DNA of 64,000 bases from Gonocerus acuteangulatus (taxonomy: Eukaryota > Arthropoda > Insecta > Hemiptera > Coreidae), in assembly GCA_946811695.1 (NCBI GenBank), contig OX328128.1, positions 28,676,510 through 28,740,509 of the forward strand, written 5' to 3'. The notes below the pieces were generated by a model. It ran no database searches. It was given only the letters and a program-made list of their open reading frames with translations, and was not told where the DNA came from. Of the stretch, positions 10,609 to 20,545 are shown one piece after another (the first letter of the stretch is position 1; the number at the start of each line of letters is the position of its first letter). The position numbers and the translations under genes were made by a program.

Positions 10609-11146
10609 TTTTTGTTAACATGCTAAACCTAAATGCTTCTAACTACAAATTAATAGTCACCTCTTTTATACATTTTTTTAAATATGTTTCTTGGAAAGTC
10701 TTTTAATTACATTTTAACTAAAGAACCCCTTATAATATTCCAGAAAACATATATCAAACCGAGAATCATCAACGTAAAATCAATAAATTCCTACTCATTA
10801 TACAATAATCTGGCTATATACACTAACCCTAAACTGTTTATTGTATTTAATAATACAATAATAATATCTTCTCATTCTCGAAATTTCTATTCAAAATCAA
10901 ACATAAAAAATGGTCACTGCATGAACCTGCAGTTTGTCTTGAGATACAGTGGAATATTACAGCGTAACATTAGGGAAATAAATACTCATAAAAAGTATTT
11001 CCTTGCATCTCTGATTAACATAAACTGGAATACTTTATGTGTAATTCAGAAGTGTGTATATAATTGTCTTGTATACACACTGTATAGTTGTGTGTTTTTG
11101 TGTACATTGAATCTCAGTACTATAGAACTATCTCTCCATACTCCAA
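10609..11146 (+). other. Inter-ORF region of the I-group element
   Basis: AT-rich gap between the ORF1 remnant and the endonuclease start. An open frame crosses it (10684-11184), but it has biased Ile/Asn/Tyr composition, no recognisable domain, and overlaps the endonuclease start in another frame. It is treated as non-coding. Confidence 0.5.
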
Positions 11147-12143
11147 ATGCGTATTATTCAATGGAACATCAACGGAGTGCTTAATAAGAAACATGAATTA
11201 GCCATATTACACAAAGACTTCTCCTTTAACATATTATGTCTTCAAGAAACCCATCTAAAGGAATCCGATCAATTAATCTTCAAGGGTTTTAAAAGTTACA
11301 ATTTTATTTACAGCGGTGGCCTTATTGCGTGTGGCGGGGCATCCATACTAGTTTCTGAAGCTCTACCCTCAGAACGCGTCCCTCTCGCTACTCAGCTACA
11401 AGCAGTTGCAGTTCGGATATTCAAACCTTTTCCTTTCACTGTATGTTCTATATATCTCCCTCCTGGACAATCATTCACTCTACAACAACTAATGGATTTA
11501 TTTTCTCAGCTACCAACACCTCTAACATTACTCGGTGATTTCAATAGTAGTAACCCCCTTTGGTTTTCATCATTTCTCGACACGAGAGGTAAAATCGTAG
11601 AAACTTTCCTTGATAGGAGCGGACTAGCAATACTTAATGGTAACTCACCCACACACATCAATAGAACTTCTGCTTCACGAACCTTTATAGACCTGTCCAT
11701 GATTAGCCCTAGTCTAATTAGTAGATGCAGATGGAGGACAGCAGATGATTTGTACCAAAGCGATCACTTCCCTATAATCTTAGATTTCATTGATAGACTA
11801 GCGCCCGTCCAACGACCTGTTAGATGGAAAATCAAAGAAGCAAACTGGAACAAGTATGAAGAACTAGCCCAACTCACTGACATAAACCTAGACAACTCCA
11901 ATATTAACGAAATCACGAGTGCAATACTTCTGATTTTAAATAACGCTGCGACACAATCAATTCCTAAAACCAAATCTAATCCAAGCAAAGTTATTGTTCC
12001 CTGGTGGTCAAATGAATGCGACCAAGCTGTTAAAGCGCGTAAAAAAGCCCTCAGAAAATTTAGGCGTGCCCCTGCACAGAACATCTTAGTGACTATACGC
12101 AAGCTAGAACAAATGCCCGTTATATAATTAGAAAATCTAAAAA
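11147..12143 (+). pseudogene. ORF2 N-terminus: APE-type endonuclease, frameshifted and interrupted
   Basis: Starting at ATG 11147 (MRIIQWNINGV), the protein carries the endonuclease/exonuclease/phosphatase motifs in order: W6-N7, Q33-E34 (LCLQETHL), G130-D131-F132-N133 (LLGDFN), and S205-D206-H207 (SDHFPI). This enzyme nicks the target to prime reverse transcription. The open frame runs to a stop at 12127. Just before it, near 12095-12105, a single frameshift displaces the reading frame (ARYIIRKSK is readable in the shifted frame). The coding region is then cut by the insertion at 12144 and resumes at about 13382. The missing continuity therefore reflects one indel plus one insertion, implying a fairly young element. 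Confidence 0.85.
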
Positions 12144-13210
12144 GTCCGTCACGCAGGAGCTGCATAACTAAGCACTTTCCTCAGAATTTGGGTAGTGTAG
12201 ATTGCTTTCCAGAACAATTTGCTTAAAATATCCTACATAAATAAAATAAAAACATGAATAGTTCTCTTTTAAATTTATAATGAGTAACTGATCAATTAAT
12301 AATTTGCTTCCAGAGTTATGTTTACACATGGTACTTATTACACTACGTAATAAATACAAAAAAACTCATATTATCGTATTTTGATCTAACGCAGGAACAG
12401 GATACAGTCACTCTAGTGGTAGATAGCGCTCCTTGCGGCGGCTTTGTGAACCTACGTCTGCCGGCTTTTCTATTGAAATATATTACAAATTAAACCCCCG
12501 CTTTCCGATTGACCGATTCAGCTCATTTTTACAACACTTCTTTCTCCTGAGTTACCCACGACGTATACCGCGTTTCGTTACAATACAGCAGAAATTACGA
12601 CCGGTATGAGTATATTAAGAATTTGGGTCAAGAGTAAACCCCCCCTTCTAATGAACCAATTTAGTTTATTTTTACAAAACATATGTACCTGTAGATTACC
12701 ACTACGAATACCGAGTTTCGTCGAAATATACCAAAAATCACGGCTGGTAGTGGCGAATTGGTATTGTGGGTCCAGAGTAAACCCCCCCCCCCCTCCTAAT
12801 GAACTGATTTAGTTTATTTTTACAACAGTTATTTACCTGTGGATTACCACTACGAATACCGAGTTTCATCGAAATATACCAAAAATCACGGCTGGTAGGG
12901 GCGAATTGGTATTGTGGGTCCGGGGTAAACCCCCCCTTCTAATGAACCGATTTAGTTCATTTTTATATCTCACTTTTCTCTCTATATTACCACTACGAAT
13001 ACCAAGTTTCGTTGAAATATAACAAATATTACGGCTGACATAGTCAAATTAGTGTTTTGGGTTCGGGGTAAACCCCCCCTTCCGGTGGACCGACTTTGGT
13101 GGTTAACGAACTCGTTCAATCGTTTGCTAATTGAATGCTATATACCAAGTTTCGTGACGAAAAAACAAAAACTCTGGCCGCTATCGTGTTAACAGACACA
13201 TATATATATA

Positions 13211-13246
<36 letters not shown>

Positions 13247-13376
13247 TATATATAAATTTTAACGGGGGTCATTTTCGGTGTCTACTAGGTAGGATCGATA
13301 AAGATTTGAAGAAATTTTTCAAAAATTCCGTCATGAGTCCAACCTCAATAGCTACTTTCCTTCGGAGGAAAGTGCT
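12144..13376 (+). mobile_element. 1.2-kb non-autonomous element, copy 1 (inserted in the I-group ORF2)
   Basis: Begins GTCCGTCACGCAGGAGCTGC and ends GGAGGAAAGTGCT. AGCACTTTCCTC near the left end (12170) is the inverted counterpart of GAGGAAAGTGCT at the right end. The flanks share CTAAAAAG (12137-12144 and 13375-13382), an up to 8-bp target duplication. Inside are an AT-rich left domain, a conserved block (GGAGCGCTATCT..CCTGTTCCTGCGTT region, 12390-12470), four to five ~145-bp repeats each ending in a run of C (12491, 12637, 12779, 12926, 13070), and a (TA)n tract (13198-13255). There is no coding region. Other copies lie at 25890-26990 and 35934-37040, with a divergent one at 29399-30735. 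Confidence 0.9.
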
Positions 13377-13381
13377 AAAAA

Positions 13382-16066
13382 GAATCGTGGATAAATTTTC
13401 TGTCTCAGATAAACTTTAACACTCCTTCAGCTCAGATATGGAACACAGTTAAAAAAATAACAGGTCGCGGTCACAATGCCCCTGTAAATATATTGAAGAA
13501 TGGAAACTCCGTTTATACTGATCCTAAGAATATAGCAGATGAACTCGGTAAATATTACCAACATGTCACATCAAATGAAAACTATAATGCCAATTTTCTA
13601 CACATTAAATCAAACAGAGAAGCTATCCCCATTGAAATACACACAAATCCATTAGATTCTCTAAATAACCCCTTTTCTTTCAGTGAGTTTCTCTTGGCGC
13701 TCAGATCGCGGAAAGATACTACACCAGGTCCTAATAACATCACAGTTAGTATGATTAAAAATCTGACTCCAAATAATAAAAAAATATTTCTCGCTTTTTT
13801 AAACAAAATCTATTTGTCAGGTAGCTTCCCTAATATCTGGAAAAAATCCGTAAACGTTCCTATACCGAAAAAAGACAAGCCTACAGATATAGCCGCTAGT
13901 TATCGCTTCATCTCCCTAACTTGCTCAGATTGTAAATTACTGGAAAAAATGATTATCAATAGGCTAAAATGGATCATAGAGTCAAAAGGTTTACTGGAGT
14001 CGTGGCAAAGTGGATTTAGGAATCGACGAAGTACCAGGGATAACCTTGTTAGACTTGAAACTGATATAAATGAATCATTCAATAATAATAAAAAAGTGCT
14101 TGCAGTATTTATCGACTTGGAAAACGCTTTTGATCGTGTATGGCGGCGTTATATTATTGATCGCCTAGAGGAAATAGGGATACAGGGGCACATGCTGGCA
14201 TTTATTATCAATTATTTGAAAGAAAGGACTTTTCAAGTTCGGTGTGGTTCTGTTCTATCTCAAGAATTCAAGCAAGAAAACGGTGTTCCTCAAGGCGGGG
14301 TACTGTCTGCACTTCTTTTCTCTATTGCTATCAGTCCCGTTCTCCGTCACAGTGATTTACCAGTTAGATCCATGTTATACGCCGACGACTTAGTTGTATA
14401 TCTTGCGGACAAGTCGGTTGTTTACTTATATGAAACAATGCAACAGAATTTGGACAAAAACAGCAATTGGTTTCTAAATCGTGGCTTTCGCATTTCTCCC
14501 TTAAAAACTGAAAGTATATTGTTTACAAGAAGGAAAGTCAGTGAACAACTCAGTCTGCGAATTAACGATCAAATAATCCAAAATAAAGATATCGTTCGTT
14601 ATTTGGGTGTATTATTTGATAGATCTTTAAATTGGGTTGCCCATATTAAATCCTTGAGAAATAATTGCAATAGATCTTTAAATCTGTTGAAATGCCTTAC
14701 TAACACATCTTGGGGTGCTGATAGGAAAAGTATGATGGCATTATACCGGAGCTATATAAGATCAAAAATCGACTACGGGTGTATAGCATATGATTCCGCT
14801 TCCCCGAGAGTATTAAACATGATAGAGAGTATCCATAACTCAGGCCTGAGATTGGTGACTGGTGCATTCCGGTCTAGTCCTGTCATCAGCGTGTGTGCTG
14901 AGGCAGGAGAACCTCCGCTGCAATATCGACGAATGTTCCTGGCAGTTTCCTTTTATTATAATATTCTTGCGTCCCCTAATCACCCTTTAAATTATTATTT
15001 TTCTCCTAACTTTCAACTCATTCACCCTCACAGGCAGAGTAATAACATCAAAAGATCATTTCCAAGAAGAATTAAATCTCTTTTACCAGAACTTGATATA
15101 ACCCCTCCAGAAATATTGTTTAATTGTAGCCCAGCAAAGGAGCCATGGAAATTACCCCAACCCAAAGTTAATTTGTCTCTCACAAAATTCCTTAAGAAAA
15201 ACACTGTTCCTATTATATTTCAGAAAGAGTATATTAAACTAAAAAAATCACTTCCCCCATCAACTCATATATTCACAGACGGATCCAAAGATGACTTCGG
15301 GGTCGGAGCGGCATTCAATTGTGAAATCAGATCAGATAAATTCCAATTAGATCTAATTAGTAGCATATTTACCGCTGAACTTCTAGCTATTTACAAAGCA
15401 TTATCTCTAATAATCCCTCAGGAAAGACACGTATCAATCTTCACCGATTCACTCTCAGCACTCCTAGCAATAAATAACCCTCTTTCTGACCATCCACTTG
15501 TTGTTAACATTTTGGAACGCCTAGAAACACTCAGAGCAAGCAATGTTTCAGTTGTCTTTTCTTGGGTTCCTGGTCACTGTGGCATAACCGAAAATGAGGA
15601 AGTAGACCGGGCAGCAAAGTCAGCCGTTTCTAATGGAATACCATACAAAAAAGTCCCCTTTTCAGATATTCACGCTCACATAAAGTCCAAGATGTGGATT
15701 TCCTGGCAAGCTAGGTGGTACGAGCAGAACAATAACAAGCTAAGGGAAATTAAAGCAGGTGTCAGGGCATGGAAGACTTCTTTTACAGGCCAGAGGAAGG
15801 ATGAGGTTGCTTTGGCACGACTGCGCATTGGTCATACCCGACTGACTCATGGATATCTGATGACCAGAGAGGCACAGCCCATTTGCCCAACATGCGGAGT
15901 ATTTATAACTGTCAAGCATATTTTTATTGAGTGTCGAATTTATAAAGAACAAAGAGATGAACTTCGGCTCTCATCAGATTTCGAGGAAATCTTAGGTAAC
16001 AGTCCCATTCAAGTCAATAAATTATTACTTTTTCTAAAAAATACCCAATTAATTTCAAAAATTTAA
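13382..16066 (+). CDS. ORF2 C-terminal part: reverse transcriptase, RNase H and zinc knuckle of the I-group element
   Basis: The frame is open from the right edge of the insertion (ESWINFLSQINFN) to the stop at 16066. Numbering from 13493, the RT catalytic residues are D208 in FIDLENAFD and D298-D299 in YADD; GVPQGGVLSALLF is the template-grip motif. RNase H has all four acidic residues: D596 (TDGSK), E629 (TAELLA), D652 (FTDSLSA) and D705 (VDRAAK), plus WVPGHCGI. The C-terminus has a CCHC knuckle C798-x2-C801-x7-H809-x4-C814 preceded by LARLRIGHTRLTHGYL. No internal stops. RT copies the element RNA and RNase H removes it from the hybrid. It is split from its endonuclease, so this copy is inactive as it stands. 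Confidence 0.92.
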   Translation, partial: ESWINFLSQINFNTPSAQIWNTVKKITGRGHNAPVNILKNGNSVYTDPKNIADELGKYYQHVTSNENYNANFLHIKSNREAIPIEIHTNPLDSLNNPFSFSEFLLALRSRKDTTPGPNNITVSMIKNLTPNNKKIFLAFLNKIYLSGSFPNIWKKSVNVPIPKKDKPTDIAASYRFISLTCSDCKLLEKMIINRLKWIIESKGLLESWQSGFRNRRSTRDNLVRLETDINESFNNNKKVLAVFIDLENAFDRVWRRYIIDRLEEIGIQGHMLAFIINYLKERTFQVRCGSVLSQEFKQENGVPQGGVLSALLFSIAISPVLRHSDLPVRSMLYADDLVVYLADKSVVYLYETMQQNLDKNSNWFLNRGFRISPLKTESILFTRRKVSEQLSLRINDQIIQNKDIVRYLGVLFDRSLNWVAHIKSLRNNCNRSLNLLKCLTNTSWGADRKSMMALYRSYIRSKIDYGCIAYDSASPRVLNMIESIHNSGLRLVTGAFRSSPVISVCAEAGEPPLQYRRMFLAVSFYYNILASPNHPLNYYFSPNFQLIHPHRQSNNIKRSFPRRIKSLLPELDITPPEILFNCSPAKEPWKLPQPKVNLSLTKFLKKNTVPIIFQKEYIKLKKSLPPSTHIFTDGSKDDFGVGAAFNCEIRSDKFQLDLISSIFTAELLAIYKALSLIIPQERHVSIFTDSLSALLAINNPLSDHPLVVNILERLETLRASNVSVVFSWVPGHCGITENEEVDRAAKSAVSNGIPYKKVPFSDIHAHIKSKMWISWQARWYEQNNNKLREIKAGVRAWKTSFTGQRKDEVALARLRIGHTRLTHGYLMTREAQPICPTCGVFITVKHIFIECRIYKEQRDELRLSSDFEEILGNSPIQVNKLLLFLKNTQLISKI

Positions 16067-16244
16067 ATAGTTAAAATAGTACAAAAAGAAAAATCTAAAA
16101 GTAAATTTTATGATGTAATTTTAGAAATATATTTGCTGAAACATGTGAATTAAATAGCAACAATTTCATTTCATTTCATTTCATTATAATTAATTCTAAA
16201 ACATATTAATCCATAGAATCAGCCTCATGTAAAAATTACCTATT

Positions 16245-16578
16245 ATTGATTGGGGTGATGGGGGTGACCCTGCTCCGGCATGGTGCCGGTCGGGTGGGGG
16301 TGGGTCTTCCGGTGTCGTGGGCCCTCAGGACCAAAGGGTCCATGAGCTTGGAGGGTCTGGTCGGCCTGGTCCCACCGAACAGACCCTCGGCCACAAGCTC
16401 ATGTCATGTAATATCTGCAGTATACTGTAAACCCTCATCTAGTGAGGGGCCTGCGATATCGGTGGGCATGCTCTCGCCTGGTCGGGTCCTGTCGGTGTTG
16501 GTGGCGCTATCTGTCACCCCAATCAAGGCATAAATCGCCCGTGTGGCTGACATGCCTTAAAACAAGAACAAAAAAAAA
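16245..16578 (+). repeat. GC-rich retroposon 3' end with poly(A)
   Basis: A strikingly GC-rich block starts TTGATTGGGGTGA (16246) and contains its inverse TCACCCCAATCAA (16514-16526). It then runs through GACATGCCTTAAAACAAGAA into an A-run at about 16569-16578. The CTTAAAACAAGAACAAAA tail resembles 3' ends of R1/LOA-type LINEs and their SINEs. No coding frame is convincing. Confidence 0.5.
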
Positions 16579-18087
16579 AGGAAGCAAAAACGAAATTGAA
16601 TACTTTGTAGACTTGAGTGTTAAATGTTGAACTGAACCCAAAGATATCTAAACTTTTCCTTGTTAAGAATGAATATATATTAACAGAAACTGCCAACAAA
16701 TGGATGCTGTGAGCACAATTTGTTCCATTGTATAAACAATAAACGAGTAATTTAGCGCGCTTTCTCAGTCCTCAGCTTGAACTAGAAAAATTGCTCTTGA
16801 AAACATTGTATTTTTAGCTTAGGTACATGATTATCTGAGGTTTTTATTACATCCTGCATAAAAAATCTCCGTAAAATGTTTGTATGTATAAAAAACATTA
16901 TATATCTCCGTAGAAAACTTTCTTTTAATAAACTATTTCAATAGAAGCAGCTAAAGTTTTGAAGCACTTTGCTTCTTTCCTTTTCCTATTTAATAATGCA
17001 CTTCTTGACTTTGTTCGCCTCTTAAATTTTTGAAGAAAATAAAGAACTCTCCTGTACTTAGCTAAAATCTAACTACCAGCGAGTCCATAAAATTGAAGGC
17101 CATAGATAAAGATTTGGGGCTAATTTAATATGCAAAAATTAATTTTATAACAACAAAGCGGAGGAAAATATAACGCAAAAAAATATTCTCCACATAGTAC
17201 AACAGAGAAAGTTACATAATGATATTTTTTATTACAGCACTGTAAATAAGTAAAGTTTGTTACTTTGATTAAAGTTTGTGGTTTAGTTTAACATTGTAAA
17301 TAGGTAAATTGTTAAATTAATTATAAATATGAATTATAACCTTGCGTTAAAACTATATCAGATTTAAAGCTCAACACTATGTATGTAAAAGTATATTTAC
17401 AGTCTATTTATGTAAAACCGTCTAAGATGATCTATCAGCTATCAATGTAAAAAAAGCATACCATATGTAAAGCTCTTATCGCCAAAGTTGCGAAGTGTCT
17501 CAATAAATATAAATATAAATAATGATAATTCAGTATCATATAATTCAATGGGTTTTATGGTAGTACTGAATTGTGATAGAAAATTAAGAACAAAACTTAG
17601 CAGACGCATCGATTCTGTCACTTCGGAAAAATGGGCAATAACGCAAACAACAAGACAAGAGGATAGAACATATTTCCAGTCTCCAGCAGGACAGCATGGA
17701 CGTTCCACCATGACCTCTCCCATAGGAACACAGGATGTTCTTCCGGATTAACTCGGGAACTTAATTACTTTGAGGTGGACTTATCTCACTATGATATCTT
17801 TGGTTGGGTTCTTCTGCTCACTAGGGTCTTGTATTTGCATAAATGGGTACAACACAGTATCTCATTCCTCACATTGCCATGTAAGACAAAAGTGTAGCTC
17901 CACCTCATAATTTCGGTTAACTAGGCCAGAATTACCAAAAAAAGAACAAATATACCTACATAATTCCCTAATGCTCAATAATATTTGGCTGCTTTAATAT
18001 TAACATATTACGAGTCCCTTTAAGAAGACTTGACGATGTGGGTCTCATGATTCCAGGACAATCCAGACTTTCCCAAAGATTATTCTC
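16579..18087. other. Unassigned AT-rich sequence
   Basis: No gene recognised. A patch near 17560-17755 is less AT-rich and open on the plus strand (ending TQDVLPD), but it matches no family I recognise. Confidence 0.4.
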
Positions 18088-18378
18088 CTAGACACTCGTA
18101 GGATTTCTGCTATAGAATCTAAGAAGAACCTGGCCTCTGCAATCAGGACATTCCACCAGTTCCCTAAATCTTTCTCTTATGTATGAATTATGATAATAAG
18201 TTTGATATATTTGATAAAAATATTTTCGAATGATTGCTAAAAAGCTGATCAGCTCCAGTATATCTGATTGTTCAATATCCCCTGGTAGCCTATTCAAATT
18301 GATTTCGCGAGGATAGGTAGTTTTTTGGGTACAATGGCTTCCTGTAGGAAATCTTCCGTGAGTTTTGCTCCAAACCAA
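18088..18378 (-). other. Open frame of unknown identity, possibly transposon-derived
   Basis: A 96-codon minus-strand frame contains HGRFPTGSHCTQKTTYPREI and ECPDCRGQV. The composition is balanced and includes a Cys-x2-Cys pair, unlike the random AT-rich frames around it. I cannot assign a family. Retrotransposon-derived coding sequence is the most likely explanation given the surroundings. Confidence 0.25.
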
Positions 18379-18854
18379 ACGCCTTGAATTAAATATTGAA
18401 TTCGCATGAGTTTCTCATGGATTTTCTATGTTTTTGGTATATATTCCTTTTTATCTACATTAAATTCTCATACGTCACCGCAGGATCGATAATATTATCT
18501 TCTTTGGAATTCTTGAAAGCAATTACGCCATAAACCTCTCCAAGGCATATCAATAATTTTTCTTAAGCCAGAAGCATATTGATTGGACACTTTTCATGCA
18601 CGTGTGCTGGGGTTTCGGTCTATCTTTGGGGGTCCAATGTTTGATGCTCCTGAAACACCGGAAGCACCTCTCAAAGACGCATAATTAGTATTCAATTTCG
18701 AAGGATTTTCCTATCCGGGAAAAATTGACTTTATTGCAATAGTAATAAGGCCAATTTTGTTAATAGGTTTAGTAGCAAGCAATCGAGAAAAGTGAGACTT
18801 CGCCAACTATTGGCAGTGCTTGAAAAGTTTTTTAATAACATTCCATAACCCTGG

Positions 18855-18925
18855 AAACCAGTACATCACAATTTACTGGCTCCCAGGGCATGAAGGTTTA
18901 GGAAAATTCGTTAATCAGAATTAAT
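18855..18925 (+). pseudogene. RNase H relic of an I-group element
   Basis: Plus-strand translation gives YITIYWLPGHEGL, matching the WxPGHxGI motif just before the last catalytic Asp of retrotransposon RNase H, with stops shortly afterwards. The C-terminal relic at 19290-19560 on the same strand could be the remainder of one decayed copy. Confidence 0.4.
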
Positions 18926-19028
18926 TCGTTTAGAGCTATCTGCTCAAATTCAGGAACATGCTAAATATGCTTTAGGTCCACCCGACAAACCTAAGTAATG
19001 TACTGTATAACATATAGTCATCTTTTTC

Positions 19029-19095
19029 GTACATGGCCACTGCGAATGCGCGACCGTCACTGCGCATGCGCGAACGCAACTGCGCATGCGCGAAC
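19029..19095 (+). repeat. Three ~20-bp repeats containing TGCGCATGCGCG
   Basis: Three tandem units centre on CTGCG(A/C)ATGCGCGA. Two are exact TGCGCATGCGCG palindromes, matching the NRF-1/erect-wing type binding consensus. The cluster is GC-rich in an AT-rich setting. Single copies of the same palindrome lie in the foldback arms at 60508 and 61503. Confidence 0.65.
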
Positions 19096-19240
19096 ATCAG
19101 CAGACACTTTATTGCAGCGTTTTTTTTTCAGTTTAGTCACCGATATAAAATATTTTTGCTAAAAGCTCCCTGGCAGATTCCCATGCAAAACACACGAGGA
19201 CTTTACCAATGTAATCTATCAAAAAATTTTAAATTTTTAG

Positions 19241-19278
19241 GTTAGTCGAGTTTAGCAAGACAGCTAAACTCGACTAAC
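19241..19278. repeat. Perfect 16-bp inverted repeat
   Basis: GTTAGTCGAGTTTAGC and GCTAAACTCGACTAAC surround a six-base loop. This is a strong hairpin of unknown function immediately before the I-group relic. Confidence 0.85.
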
Positions 19279-19289
19279 TGACAATAAAT

Positions 19290-19560
19290 TACGTACAATC
19301 AAAAATACAACTCAGAAGTACCGCGACAACATACGAGAGGAAATTGTACTTCCTCGACTCATAGTTGTCCACTCAAGACTAACACACGAATACCTCATAA
19401 CAGGACTTGAAAACCCGTTTTGTGATATATGCAATACAGACTTTACTGTAAAACACCCACTTACGCAGAAGACGACAAAACCTAAATATCCCACATGGCA
19501 TGTACGAATTGTTGAGGGACAGCAGCCAGTACATAAACACATACTTTCTTACTTGCAGGA
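19290..19560 (+). pseudogene. I-group ORF2 C-terminal relic
   Basis: The translation contains YRDNIREEIVLPRL, SRLTHEYLITGLENPFCDIC and FTVKHPL. This matches the LxRLRxGHTRLTHxYLxxxxxPxCxxC...TVKH block that follows RNase H in the intact element at 13382-16066. The last Cys and several core residues are lost. Non-functional. Confidence 0.7.
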
Positions 19561-19780
19561 CACTAATTACACACTCGCATTTTAAGACATCTGATGAATA
19601 ACGAGAGGCTTCCAGGCATATAACAGACATTTACAAACCTGTGGTTATGGAATGATTGAATCAAATATTCGTCTTAATGCTGCAGCATTAAACAGCATGC
19701 TGGTTCATTGGACCATACAGGTACTACCTTGGAGGAGTAAAATCGCAGTAGTTGCGAATCACTTATAAATAAATAAAATC

Positions 19781-20208
19781 GATATATACTATACAAAAAT
19801 CACGTGTCTGTCAGTTTCTCCGTTTGCCTGTTTGTTCCTTATACAAATCCACACCTTTGACCAAACTTGGAATACTGGTAGGTCTTGATACGGGGAGTGT
19901 CATAGGCTAGGTCAAAAATGTCTAACAGCTGTCTGTCTGTATGTTTGTTCTTAAAAACAAATCCACACCGTTTGACCGATGTTGACCAAACTTGGCACAC
20001 AGGTAGGTCTTGACACGGGGAGAGTCATAGGTTAGGTTAAAGTCGTCTATGACACACAGTTTGGAGATCACGAGTTCGAAACAATGAACCCAAAAAGTTA
20101 CAGATTTGCGTTATTAGATTTTAAATTAACTATTTGGTTTCTAATTTATTTTTGCTTTTACAGATGCAGAAAGTAGGTGTAGCATAGCACGCCGGGAGAC
20201 AGCTAGTA
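19781..20208 (+). mobile_element. Non-autonomous Helitron-like element
   Basis: The candidate starts TCGATATATACTATAC after an A and ends CGCCGGGAGACAGCTAG before a T. That is the TC...CTAG structure of Helitrons, which insert between A and T without target duplication. The body contains two related blocks, CTGTCAGTTTCTCC and CTGTCTGTCTGTATGTTTGT, each followed by GACCAAACTTGG(A/C)A(T/C)AC and GGTAGGTCTTGA(T/C)ACGGGGAG, arrangements common in arthropod Helitrons. Rep/helicase coding capacity is absent. Confidence 0.7.
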
Positions 20209-20212
20209 AATA

Positions 20213-20545
20213 TTTTTTTTTTTTTCTTTTCATGTTTATTTAAAATCTGTACAATTATAAGTACAATAATTAATTGTGCTGGCCTAAGTATACATGTCAA
20301 TGAATAGTATATGGAAGGAGCCAAACATTATCGGCACTTCCTAATATATTAAAACAATCTGTGCTGTTTTTGACTGCTGTCATGGTAGCTGGTCACGGGG
20401 CCAAAGTCTCTTAAGCCTCCTGGGAAGGTCTTTAGGGTGGGTCTGAGTGGAAAGGGATTGACCTCTAGGATTTGGGTGGGATGACAATTTGGAATGAAAC
20501 GTCAGGAAGCGGGATTTGGCTGAAAATAACTAATTACACTTACGA
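20213..20545 (-). pseudogene. Jockey-clade 3' end: last codons, 3' UTR and poly(A)
   Basis: On the minus strand the sequence encodes THPKDLPRRLKRLWPRDQLP and a stop. A 3' UTR follows with AATAAA (TTAAATAAACATG) and an A-rich tail (T-rich at 20213-20226 on the plus strand). It is 5'-truncated, as usual for target-primed insertions. The 3' UTR is about 90 percent identical by eye to 47893-48030. The tail abuts the Helitron-like end. Confidence 0.75.

Larger units (their letters stand above)
10030..16195 (+). mobile_element. I-group non-LTR retrotransposon, 5'-truncated, split by an insertion
   Basis: In order: an ORF1 C-terminal remnant, a ~540-bp inter-ORF gap, an apurinic-type endonuclease, a 1.23-kb insertion, then reverse transcriptase, RNase H and a CCHC zinc knuckle. 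A short 3' UTR ends in four TTTCA-type repeats (16158-16185). An endonuclease-RT-RNase H-CCHC order with a separate upstream gag-like ORF is typical of the I group (I, Nimb and relatives). The start is uncertain because the ORF1 N-terminus is missing. Confidence 0.85.

Noticed and set aside
10684..11184. 166-codon open frame between ORF1 and the endonuclease
   Set aside because: Composition is Ile/Asn/Tyr-rich with no motif, and it overlaps the true endonuclease start in another frame. It is most likely chance in AT-rich spacer.
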